From Advenella faeciporci (GTDB taxonomy: Bacteria > Pseudomonadota > Gammaproteobacteria > Burkholderiales > Burkholderiaceae_B), in NCBI RefSeq assembly GCF_014652395.1, contig NZ_BMYS01000012.1:1-36429 (forward strand): a stretch of 36,429 nt of DNA, read 5' to 3'. Numbering within the stretch: position 1 is the stretch's first letter; each line of letters begins with the position of its first letter. Shown here one piece after another: positions 25,203-32,532 of the stretch. Position numbers and translations under genes: made by a program. Under the pieces are notes generated by a model, which saw only the letters and a list, made by a program, of their open reading frames with translations, was not told where the DNA came from and did no database searches.

Positions 25203-26474
25203 CTAATGCTGACGGTTCAGGGTATGCTCCAGCAATAATACTGCGATACACCCCATGATAAAACCATTGCCTGCAATTGGCCGTGCCATGGCAGGAATCT
25301 GCTCTATCACCCCGGGTGGCAGAAAAGCAATCAGAATGGAAAGCATGACAGGGAAAGCAACGGTTACGCCACTGTAAAAATCAACAACGCCCTTTTCCCG
25401 GACCAGCATTTGCAACGATGCCGCCAGTTGTGCCGACATGACATATAACAAAGCCGCCCCCATGACAACTGGGGGTATCAAGGTCATGAAACCAATAATA
25501 TCCGGCACCCATGCACATAGCACCAGCAGCAATCCTGCCAGCACCAGCGGATAACGCGAAGCACACTGGGTGGCGGCAATCACCCCCGGACTCATGGAGT
25601 AATCGATCTGGCCAATCACCCCGAAGAAACCGGCTGCCATATTACCCAGCCCGGTAATGCCCATTCCTTTTTTGCTGCGTTCGGGCATGTTGTGGGCCCC
25701 CAGCATGGCACCAACCCCCTGGATGGAACCCAACTCATTAATCATGAGGGCAATAAAACTGAAGAAAAATGCCAGCAGGGTTGGCGCATCAAACTCGGGC
25801 TGCCACACCAGTGAAGCTACAAACAAGGCTCCCGTTTCTGCCCAGGGCAGTACTGCAGGCAGCCCGCCTGGCCAGCCTGCAAAGCTAAAATAAGCCAAGG
25901 AACCCAGTACCAGACCCAGCAATACCACCATGGATTTCCAGACGCCCGCCAGCCACCTGTTACCCAGCAACATCATGACCGTTAACAAAACGGCAAATGC
26001 CAGATTGACTGCCCCTTGGCCGGTTTCTCCCATAGATAAACGCAAAATAAGCGGTGAGAGGGTAATAGCCACCAAAACCAGGATAACCACCACTACCCGG
26101 GTGGTAAAAATTTTCTGGACTTTACCCAACCCACCGCTAAAGGCCAATAAGGCAACGCAGGCACCCCCTATTCCTATGGCGGTATAAATGGCCGCCTCAG
26201 AACCGGTTCCCGCCACAACACCCAACAACAATACCGATGCAGGACCCACGATCAGGGGCAGTTTATGTCCCCACAATACCTGCACAAACATCACAAGACC
26301 GCATACGGCAAACAGTTTCTGCATATACATGATCTGGGCATAAACATCACGCCCTTGCAAAACCGCCACCACACTGCCAATAATAAGCAAAGAAGGTACC
26401 GCGATACTGAACCACTGCAACCCGTACATCAACATGGGAAATGCGCGGGGTTTATCATCGAGTTGGTACTTCAT
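25203..26474 (-). CDS. NCS2-family xanthine/uracil-type permease
   Basis: A 423-residue inner-membrane protein with about 12-14 hydrophobic segments, typical of nucleobase:cation symporter-2 (uracil, xanthine or ascorbate type). Characteristic pieces are GLQWFSIAVPSLLIIG at the N-terminus, LIVGPASVLLLG, and GQIDYSMSPGVIAATQCASR in the position of the NCS2 signature region. Substrate cannot be read from sequence. It follows the acyl-CoA dehydrogenase-like gene by 12 bp, with GAAGGA overlapping that stop, so both are translated from one message. Confidence 0.87.
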   Translation of the reverse strand: MKYQLDDKPRAFPMLMYGLQWFSIAVPSLLIIGSVVAVLQGRDVYAQIMYMQKLFAVCGLVMFVQVLWGHKLPLIVGPASVLLLGVVAGTGSEAAIYTAIGIGGACVALLAFSGGLGKVQKIFTTRVVVVILVLVAITLSPLILRLSMGETGQGAVNLAFAVLLTVMMLLGNRWLAGVWKSMVVLLGLVLGSLAYFSFAGWPGGLPAVLPWAETGALFVASLVWQPEFDAPTLLAFFFSFIALMINELGSIQGVGAMLGAHNMPERSKKGMGITGLGNMAAGFFGVIGQIDYSMSPGVIAATQCASRYPLVLAGLLLVLCAWVPDIIGFMTLIPPVVMGAALLYVMSAQLAASLQMLVREKGVVDFYSGVTVAFPVMLSILIAFLPPGVIEQIPAMARPIAGNGFIMGCIAVLLLEHTLNRQH

Positions 26475-26486
26475 GAAATACGTCCT

Positions 26487-28109
26487 TCAAAAAACCACTG
26501 CCCTTTTCAGTATTTCCTGCGGGTCGGCATAAACATGCGACCCGACAATGCGCCCAGCCTGTGAAAACCGGCTTTGAATAAAGGCTTCGGCAACATATGA
26601 AGGCGCATAATGACACATCAGGGTGGCTTGCACCAGCAAAACCAGTTCCTGCACAACCTGCCGGGCGCAGTACTCAAGCTCACTGGCATTATTACGCAAA
26701 CGCATCTTGAGCGTGTTGACCGCCTGGCTTAACAAAGCATGCATGCCTGCCTCGGTAGAAAGGTTGCCGAGCAAGAGCTCTCCCAACTCGGGTTCATTCC
26801 GTAACGCCCGCAATACATCCAGGCACATTACATTGCCTGAACCCTCCCAAATTGAGTTAACGGGCGCCTCACGCAGCAGGCGCGGCATGGGGCCATCTTC
26901 CACGTAACCATTACCGCCCCAGACTTCCATGCATTCGGCAACCGTTTCAACCGCCCGCTTGCACACCCAGAACTTGGCCGCTGGCGTCACAATGCGGGCA
27001 TAGGCCCGGGACAAGCCGGAATGCCGGTTCTCCACCGCATGCGCAAGCCCCATGGACAACCACATGGCTGCCTCGCTTTCCAGCACAAGATCGCATAACA
27101 CCATTTGCATTAAGGGCTGCTCGATCAGCAGCTTGCCAAAGACCTTTCTGTGGCTGGCATGGTGCACTGCCTGCACCACCGCCTGGCGCAACAGCGCGGC
27201 ACTGCCCAGCACACAGTCAAGCCGGGTTTGAGCCACCATTTTGATAATGGCCTGTATACCCTGCCCCGGCTCACCAACGGGCAAGGCCCAGGCATCCTGC
27301 AGCAAGATTTCGGCACTGGCATTGGAACGGTTACCCATTTTGTCTTTAAGACCCTGTATGTGCACCCCGTTCAGACGCCCATCGGGGCACCAGCGCGGCA
27401 CGTAAAAACAGCTTAACTCGCCTTTTAATTGCGCCAAGACCAGATGGGCATCGGAAAGTGGAGAGGAAAAGAACCATTTATGCCCATTCAGGCGATAAGT
27501 ATTGCTTAGTTTGAACTGACCTGATGGTTCTGCGGTCGTGGTATTGGCACGCACATCGGACCCCCCCTGTTTTTCGGTCATGCCCATGCCAATCATCATG
27601 CCTTTCTTGCCATCCAGGGGCTGGTCGGACGCATCATACTCCCGACTGTACAAATGCGGTGCCAGTGTTTCAAACCAGGGTTCATGTTTCAAGGCAGGAA
27701 TGGAGGCAAACGTCATGGTAACCGGACACAGGCTGCCCGCTTCGGTTTGACCATGCAAATAGAACAATGCCGCCCGCCTGACGTGAGCATTACTTTGCCA
27801 GGCATCAGCATGGACACCCTGTTGAAAAAGGCTTCGCAACAGCACATGCCAACTGTCATGAAAAGAAATGGGGTTGGTTTTATTGTCCTCGTGATTGATG
27901 ATCCTAAGCCGGGGCGGATACTTATTGGCATTGACGGCGTGTTGCAATAAAGGTACGGACCCCATCAGGGCGCCATATTCATGGCAATCTTCCAATGCCC
28001 ATGAAGCCCCCAGGGACTTAAGGGCTTCTTTCAAGGCCGGGTCACAGTCAAAAATATTGTAATTGCGCAAACCCGTTACTTGATTGTCTGAAATCTGATC
28101 ATGCTGCAT
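26487..28109 (-). CDS. AidB-type acyl-CoA dehydrogenase family protein
   Basis: A 540-residue flavoprotein, longer than ordinary acyl-CoA dehydrogenases and matching the AidB subgroup. FAD-binding motifs include GMGMTEKQGGSDVRANTTTAE and YRLNGHKWFFSSPLSDAHLV. A catalytic-region helix carries ECMEVWGGNGYVEDGPMPRL, followed by REAPVNSIWEGSGNVMCLDVLRA. E. coli AidB is induced by alkylation stress, but many homologues are undefined. The start at 28109 has a perfect AAAGGAGGT 4 nt upstream; an in-frame ATG at 28139 lies in the tandem duplication. It is downstream of the LysR gene and cotranscribed with the permease. Confidence 0.9.
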   Translation of the reverse strand: MQHDQISDNQVTGLRNYNIFDCDPALKEALKSLGASWALEDCHEYGALMGSVPLLQHAVNANKYPPRLRIINHEDNKTNPISFHDSWHVLLRSLFQQGVHADAWQSNAHVRRAALFYLHGQTEAGSLCPVTMTFASIPALKHEPWFETLAPHLYSREYDASDQPLDGKKGMMIGMGMTEKQGGSDVRANTTTAEPSGQFKLSNTYRLNGHKWFFSSPLSDAHLVLAQLKGELSCFYVPRWCPDGRLNGVHIQGLKDKMGNRSNASAEILLQDAWALPVGEPGQGIQAIIKMVAQTRLDCVLGSAALLRQAVVQAVHHASHRKVFGKLLIEQPLMQMVLCDLVLESEAAMWLSMGLAHAVENRHSGLSRAYARIVTPAAKFWVCKRAVETVAECMEVWGGNGYVEDGPMPRLLREAPVNSIWEGSGNVMCLDVLRALRNEPELGELLLGNLSTEAGMHALLSQAVNTLKMRLRNNASELEYCARQVVQELVLLVQATLMCHYAPSYVAEAFIQSRFSQAGRIVGSHVYADPQEILKRAVVF

Positions 28110-28136
28110 ATCAACCTCCTTTGAAAACACCATTGG

Positions 28137-28190
28137 CATTTCCTGTTGATGACCGCCTCACTTCATTTCCTTTTGACTACCGCCTCACTT
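28137..28190 (-). repeat. 27-bp tandem duplication at the lysR stop codon
   Basis: Two adjacent 27-bp units (28164-28190 and 28137-28163) differ at only three positions. Each reads on the minus strand AAGTGAGGCGGT, a variable middle, then AGGAAATG. The first copy contains the lysR stop codon and the second lies in the gap before the acyl-CoA dehydrogenase-like gene. Confidence 0.85.
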
Positions 28191-29075
28191 ATATCCCATT
28201 GCCATTTTTTTAGCCAGCCCCACCACTTCTTTCAGAAACTCGGACTCATCATTTTTTCGCCAGCTCATCATAACCGGTGAGGTAAATCCGGTAGCCTGAA
28301 AATCAATATAAACCACGTCATCACGTAACAAACGCTTGACCGACTCGGGGACCAGGGAAACACCGATACCGGCGGCCACCAGGCCAATGGCCGTTTGCAA
28401 CTCATTGACTTCCTGCACAACATTGGGTGTGTACCCATGTTGACTGAACAGATCCAGGACATGGTCAGCATAACTGGGACGGGGGGAAGCCGGATACACA
28501 ATTAAGGATTCCTGCAAAATTTCATTAACCCCAATCCCTGACACACTGGCCAGCCGATGATGCCGGGGAACGGCCACCACGAGGGGCTCATCAAGCAGAA
28601 CCAAACGTGCAATTTCAGGATCACTTAATTTGATACGCCCCATGCCAAGATCAATACGCCCCATTTTAAGGGCCTCAAACTGTTGCAAGGTAGTCATTTC
28701 GACCAGACCGATTTCCACCTTCGCATTCAGTTCCCTTAATTCACGGATAAAATCAGGCATGTACCCATAAAGCGTGGACGGCACAAACCCAACACCAAAC
28801 CAGACTCGATCCTTTTTGCCAATCCGTTGCGTAGCCTTGATGGTTTCCTCCAGTTGTTGGGTCATTTTCTGGGTATGATCCATGAAATACTTGCCTGCGT
28901 CCGTAAGGCGAATGCCACGACCCTGGCGCTCAAACACCTTCACCCCCAGCTCTTCCTCTAACAGCTTGATCTGCCTGCTGAGCGGAGGCTGGGCGATATG
29001 CAAGAGCCTTGCCGCCCGAGTAAAACTAAGTTCCCGTGCAACACAATGAAAGTACCGAATTTGTCTTAACTCCAT
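28185..29075 (-). CDS. LysR-family regulator, CatM/BenM/CatR-like
   Basis: A 296-residue LysR-type regulator. The N-terminal winged helix reads MELRQIRYFHCVARELSFTR and PPLSRQIKLLEEELGVKVFER, the pattern of CatM/BenM/CatR/CbnR. The periplasmic-binding-like effector domain (residues about 90-290) contains VWFGVGFVPSTLYGYMPD and PSRPSYADH-like PASPRPSYADHVLDLF. CatM-group proteins respond to cis,cis-muconate. It lies divergent from the Bug-catC-catD arm. The shared region holds a perfect ATAC-N7-GTAT site that covers its own ribosome-binding AAAGG, implying autorepression. The catA/catB arm carries the same site. The precise gene name (catM or catR) is not decided. Confidence 0.9.
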   Translation of the reverse strand: MELRQIRYFHCVARELSFTRAARLLHIAQPPLSRQIKLLEEELGVKVFERQGRGIRLTDAGKYFMDHTQKMTQQLEETIKATQRIGKKDRVWFGVGFVPSTLYGYMPDFIRELRELNAKVEIGLVEMTTLQQFEALKMGRIDLGMGRIKLSDPEIARLVLLDEPLVVAVPRHHRLASVSGIGVNEILQESLIVYPASPRPSYADHVLDLFSQHGYTPNVVQEVNELQTAIGLVAAGIGVSLVPESVKRLLRDDVVYIDFQATGFTSPVMMSWRKNDESEFLKEVVGLAKKMAMGYK

Positions 29076-29080
29076 AACCC

Positions 29081-29095
29081 ATACCTTTAAAGTAT
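29081..29095. promoter_or_regulatory. CatM/BenM-type operator (ATAC-N7-GTAT) before the Bug-catC arm
   Basis: ATACCTTTAAAGTAT is a perfect match to the ATAC-N7-GTAT consensus of the CatM/BenM group. Its centre (29088) lies about 64 bp before the predicted transcription start of the plus-strand arm (about 29152). It also covers the ribosome-binding site of the lysR gene on the other strand. Confidence 0.8.
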
Positions 29096-29115
29096 TGACA
29101 CCTACAAATATAGTC

Positions 29116-29145
29116 TTAGACAGCAGAAAAAACTACAAGGATAAT
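29116..29145 (+). promoter_or_regulatory. Activator-dependent promoter of the Bug-catC-catD arm
   Basis: A weak -35 TTAGAC (29116-29121), an 18-nt spacer and a good -10 GATAAT (29140-29145). The -35 lies 20 bp after the operator at 29081-29095 and overlaps a GTCTTAGAC half-site-like element. A weak -35 with an upstream LysR site is the usual form of an activated promoter. The catB promoter has the same spacing throughout. Confidence 0.7.
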
Positions 29146-29239
29146 TAATTAGCCTATATTAAAACATATGACCATATCCAATTCAGGCATTCAACATGCA
29201 TGGATATATTCCATACCTAAAATACCGGAGATTTCCCTG

Positions 29240-30232
29240 ATGCCAAACCGCAACCGTTCATTTGTGGCTAAAAGAATATTAACGCTCGCCACTGCCGGCA
29301 GTTTGCTTGCCCTTTCCAATAGCGCGCTGGCCGCCTATCCCGAGCGCCCGATTTCCTGGATTGTTCCCTTCCCGCCCGGTGGTGCCATGGATGTTATTGC
29401 CCGCACGCTGGGTGAAGCCATGAGCCAGGAGCTGGGCCAGTCTATTGTGGTTGAAAACAAACCAGGTGCAGGCGGCAATATTGGCGCAGCGCAGGTTGCC
29501 AGCGCCAAACCCGATGGTTACACCATTATGATTGTTGCCAACGGCATGGCGGTCAATCCCTCGTTATACAAACAACTCACTTACGACCCTATCAAGGACT
29601 TTACCCCCATTTCCCTACTGGCCGCCGTTCCCAATATTCTGGTCACCCAGGCTACCCGCAATGACATCAATTCGGTCAAGGACGTGATTGATCAGACCAG
29701 AGAAAATCCGGGTAAATATACCTATGCCTCAGCCGGTGTGGGTACATCCATTCATCTGGCTGGCGCGCTGTTTACTTACCTGGGCAAACTGGACATGCTG
29801 CATGTCCCTTACCGTGGCAGCGGCCCGGCAGTTACGGATTTACTGGGTGGACAGGTGGATTACATGTTTGACAGCATTACCTCTGCCAAACCCCATATCG
29901 ATGCAGGCAAACTCAAGGCACTGGCCATTACCACCGCCAAACGCTCTTCTACCCTGCCAGACTTGCCTACTGTTGCCGAAAGCGGGCTGGAAGGCTATGA
30001 ACTGACCCCCTGGTTTGCCACTTTTGCACCGGCCGGCACGCCCGACGATATTATCCAGACCCTGAATAACGCCATGCTAAACGCCATGGACTCTGAAAAG
30101 GTCAAAACAACCTTTGCCACCATTGGTGCAGAAAAAATCGGCAGTACGCCTGACGAACTGAAAGCCTATCTGCAAGACGAAACCACCAAATGGCAAAAAA
30201 TCATCAAGGAAACAGGAATTTCCGCAAACTGA
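29240..30232 (+). CDS. TctC/Bug-family periplasmic solute-binding protein
   Basis: A 330-residue secreted protein with a signal peptide ending near SNSALA and the Bug (tripartite tricarboxylate transporter receptor) fold. YPERPISWIVPFPPGGAMDVIAR, IVVENKPGAGGNIGAAQVA and HVPYRGSGPAVTDLLGGQVD are the family hallmarks. These proteins bind carboxylates or aromatic acids in the periplasm. I start at 29240, with GGAG 9 nt upstream; a start at 29168 would add a non-signal tail. No TctA/TctB membrane genes are here. It is the first gene of a cat arm, so its ligand may be a catechol precursor or muconate-like acid (inference). Confidence 0.93.
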   Translation: MPNRNRSFVAKRILTLATAGSLLALSNSALAAYPERPISWIVPFPPGGAMDVIARTLGEAMSQELGQSIVVENKPGAGGNIGAAQVASAKPDGYTIMIVANGMAVNPSLYKQLTYDPIKDFTPISLLAAVPNILVTQATRNDINSVKDVIDQTRENPGKYTYASAGVGTSIHLAGALFTYLGKLDMLHVPYRGSGPAVTDLLGGQVDYMFDSITSAKPHIDAGKLKALAITTAKRSSTLPDLPTVAESGLEGYELTPWFATFAPAGTPDDIIQTLNNAMLNAMDSEKVKTTFATIGAEKIGSTPDELKAYLQDETTKWQKIIKETGISAN

Positions 30233-30275
30233 GTAAAATGAATACTCGTGGATTATCTTTCTTAAAGGAACTCAT

Positions 30276-30551
30276 ATGCTTTACATGGTTGAAATGAACG
30301 TTAACATCCCTCACGATATGCCCGAGGAAGTTGCCAATGAAATCAAGGCAACAGAAAAGGCCTATTCACAGGAACTGCAACGCTCCGGCAAATGGGCTTA
30401 CATCTGGCGCGTGGTGGGAGAGTATAAAAATGTCAGCATTTTTGATGTGGAAAGCAATGAAGAACTGCACACGCTTCTGTCTGGCCTGCCCCTGTTCCCG
30501 TACATGGATATCAAGGTAACGGCCCTATGCCGGCACCCTTCCGCTATCTAA
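30276..30551 (+). CDS. catC: Muconolactone delta-isomerase
   Basis: A 91-residue cytoplasmic enzyme that isomerises muconolactone to 3-oxoadipate enol-lactone, the third step of the catechol branch. The sequence MLYMVEMNVNIPHDMPEEV, WRVVGEYKNVSIFDVESNEELH and GLPLFPYMDIKVTALCRHPSA covers the whole conserved fold; it normally forms a decamer. AAAGGAACTC precedes the ATG. It lies 43 bp after the Bug gene and 80 bp before catD, with a terminator-like hairpin in the second gap. Confidence 0.96.
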   Translation: MLYMVEMNVNIPHDMPEEVANEIKATEKAYSQELQRSGKWAYIWRVVGEYKNVSIFDVESNEELHTLLSGLPLFPYMDIKVTALCRHPSAI

Positions 30552-30581
30552 CACGCATACTTGCCACCCAAGCAATCTTGT

Positions 30582-30612
30582 AACAGCAAACCTGGTTTGC
30601 TGTTTTCTTTTT
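30582..30612 (+). terminator. Hairpin with T-rich tail between catC and catD
   Basis: AACAGCAAA (30582-30590) and TTTGCTGTT (30596-30604) form a perfect 9-bp stem around CCTGG, followed by TTCTTTTT. It resembles a rho-independent terminator inside the operon and could lower catD relative to catC. Confidence 0.65.
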
Positions 30613-30631
30613 CAGCAACAGGATACATTCT

Positions 30632-31411
30632 ATGAGCACCATCCAGATTAACAATGAAACCTTCAACTACCAGTTAAACGGCCCTGAAAACGCCCCGGTT
30701 CTGTTTTTTTCAAACTCCCTGGGCACCACCTACAGTATGTGGGCCAAACAGGTCGATTATTTCAGCAAAAACTATCGTGTCTTAAGCTACGATACCCGTG
30801 GACATGGTGAATCGGTTAAAAACAAAGGCCCTTATACGCTTGAGCAACTGGGCAATGATGTACTGCACATCACCCAGGCCCTGGGTATTGAAAAATTCAG
30901 TTTTTGCGGTATTTCAATGGGAGGCCTGATTGGCCAGTGGCTGGGCATTCACGCTCCTGAAAAGCTGGATAAACTGGTTGTGTGCAACACCGCTGCCAAA
31001 ATCGGACAGGAAGCCGGCTGGAATGAGCGTGCCACCCTGGTTCGTTCAGAAGGCATGAATCCCGTTGCCAACGGTTCTGCCGGCCGCTGGTTTACCGAAG
31101 GCTTTGTACAGGCCAACCCGGTAATTGTTAATGAATTGATTGACGGCTTGCGCCAGACTGATGCAGAAGGCTATGCCTCATGTTGCGACGCATTGGCCAA
31201 GGCTGATTTACGTGAAAAAATCGCACTTATCAAAACGCCTACCCTGATTGTGGCAGGAGGCCATGATCCGGTAACCACCGTTGCCGATGCTGATGCGATG
31301 GCAGAAAAAATTGCCGGTTCAAGCCGGGTAGACCTGAATGCCTCACATCTGTCCAATATTGAAGCCAGTGAAGCGTTCAATCATGCCCTGGAGGCATTTC
31401 TAAAGGGATAA
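30632..31411 (+). CDS. catD: 3-oxoadipate enol-lactonase
   Basis: A 259-residue alpha/beta hydrolase that opens 3-oxoadipate enol-lactone to 3-oxoadipate, where catechol and protocatechuate branches merge; pcaD is the equivalent name. FFSNSLGTTYSMWAKQVDYF gives the oxyanion region, FCGISMGGLIGQWLGIHAPEKL holds the nucleophile Ser, GGHDPVTTV the acid, and ASHLSNIEASEAFNHAL the catalytic His. Length is typical. CAGGAT precedes the ATG. It converges with catA. Confidence 0.93.
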   Translation: MSTIQINNETFNYQLNGPENAPVLFFSNSLGTTYSMWAKQVDYFSKNYRVLSYDTRGHGESVKNKGPYTLEQLGNDVLHITQALGIEKFSFCGISMGGLIGQWLGIHAPEKLDKLVVCNTAAKIGQEAGWNERATLVRSEGMNPVANGSAGRWFTEGFVQANPVIVNELIDGLRQTDAEGYASCCDALAKADLREKIALIKTPTLIVAGGHDPVTTVADADAMAEKIAGSSRVDLNASHLSNIEASEAFNHALEAFLKG

Positions 31412-31447
31412 TTCCTTGTATAAAGAGTGGATTATTCCCTGCTCTTA

Positions 31448-31493
31448 TAACAATGCCGGCATACCTGTTAAATGGAATATGCCGGCATTGTTA
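31448..31493. repeat. Strong inverted repeat between convergent catD and catA
   Basis: The 16-bp arm TAACAATGCCGGCATA (31448-31463) is matched exactly by its reverse complement (31478-31493) around a 14-nt loop. The arm contains the palindrome ATGCCGGCAT, so each arm is itself self-complementary. No T run follows on either strand. Confidence 0.75.
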
Positions 31494-31496
31494 CAG

Positions 31497-31522
31497 AAAA
31501 AGAGCTTGTTCAAGCTGTTTTT
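31497..31522. terminator. Bidirectional terminator between catD and catA
   Basis: AGCTT (31503-31507) and AAGCT (31512-31516) form a short stem with GTTC loop, flanked on the left by five A and on the right by five T across a single G-G mismatch. This gives a U-tailed terminator on each strand. The stem is short, so strength is uncertain. Confidence 0.55.
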
Positions 31523-31563
31523 ATGGCAACCACCTTCCCAGCCATGCTGAAAAGGTGCAGACA

Positions 31564-32469
31564 TTAAGCTTGTGCGCGAGCGCGGGTTACTTCAGTACCG
31601 ATCAAATCCTTGCGATCAGCGTGCAGGTCAAAGTTGAATTCGATATGAGAGAATGGACCATTCATTTCATATTTCTTGATCACTTCAGGATCAGACTCTT
31701 TCTTGACCGCAGGAACCAATCCATCACGGGTTGCAAAAGCGAAGTCATCCCACAGGTATGGATCACCATCAATATTGATCTGGGTTGTCAGCTTGCGCTG
31801 GCCTTCAGCAGTCACAAAGAAGTGGATGTGTGCCGGACGATGACCGTGGCGACCCAGTTTTTTCAGGATCACATCGGTGGCGCCACCGGGAGGAACACTG
31901 TAACCAACCGGCAACACACTGCGGAAACAGTAACGGCCATTGTCATCGGTACGAATGCTGCGACGCAGGTTAAACGGCTCTTGTGATGGATCGAAGTGGG
32001 AATAATTGCCTAAATGGTTGGCATGCCATACTTCAACCAAAGCGTTTTTCAGCGGATTGCCTGCTTCATCACGCACCACACCTTCCATCACCAGCGGCTC
32101 GCCAATCTCACCATCCTTATCCAGGCGGGCAAATCCTACGGACTCTGGCGCGCCGGCCACATACAGGGGGCCTTCAATAGTACGTGGTGTACCACCGGTA
32201 ATACCGGCAGCGGCCTCTTCCTCATCCAGACGGATATCAAGCAAACGCTCAAAACCCAGACCAGCTGCGATCAGGCCATATTCCTGACCACTGTTACCCA
32301 GGAAATTCAATGCAGTCCAGAACTCGCTGGGCGTAATATCAAAATCCTCGATCGTATTGAACAAATCGCTAATAATACGATTGATGATTGCTTTAATGCG
32401 CTCATCGGCAACGGGGGATTCTGTACCTTGCATTTGTGCCAGCAAAGCGGCAACTGACTCTTTACTCAT
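31564..32469 (-). CDS. catA: Catechol 1,2-dioxygenase
   Basis: Intradiol ring-cleaving non-haem Fe(III) enzyme making cis,cis-muconate from catechol. The 301-residue protein has the N-terminal helical dimerisation domain (residues about 1-100) and the catalytic domain. The iron ligands are visible: Tyr in HLGNYSHFDP, Tyr in LPVGYSVPPGG and two His in GHRPAHIHFFVTAEGQ. GVVRDEAGNPLKNALVEVWHAN is the intradiol signature. AAGGAAGAG precedes the ATG. It follows catB by 63 bp on the same strand. Confidence 0.97.
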   Translation of the reverse strand: MSKESVAALLAQMQGTESPVADERIKAIINRIISDLFNTIEDFDITPSEFWTALNFLGNSGQEYGLIAAGLGFERLLDIRLDEEEAAAGITGGTPRTIEGPLYVAGAPESVGFARLDKDGEIGEPLVMEGVVRDEAGNPLKNALVEVWHANHLGNYSHFDPSQEPFNLRRSIRTDDNGRYCFRSVLPVGYSVPPGGATDVILKKLGRHGHRPAHIHFFVTAEGQRKLTTQINIDGDPYLWDDFAFATRDGLVPAVKKESDPEVIKKYEMNGPFSHIEFNFDLHADRKDLIGTEVTRARAQA

Positions 32470-32532
32470 AATGTCTCTTCCTTTTGCGAAGTGATTAAAA
32501 ATTTCAATAAATATTTAACGCTTATCCAGCCG

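Noticed and set aside
31453-31986. A 177-codon open frame antisense to catA
   Set aside because: catA on the opposite strand is unambiguous and this frame starts in the intergenic hairpin region.
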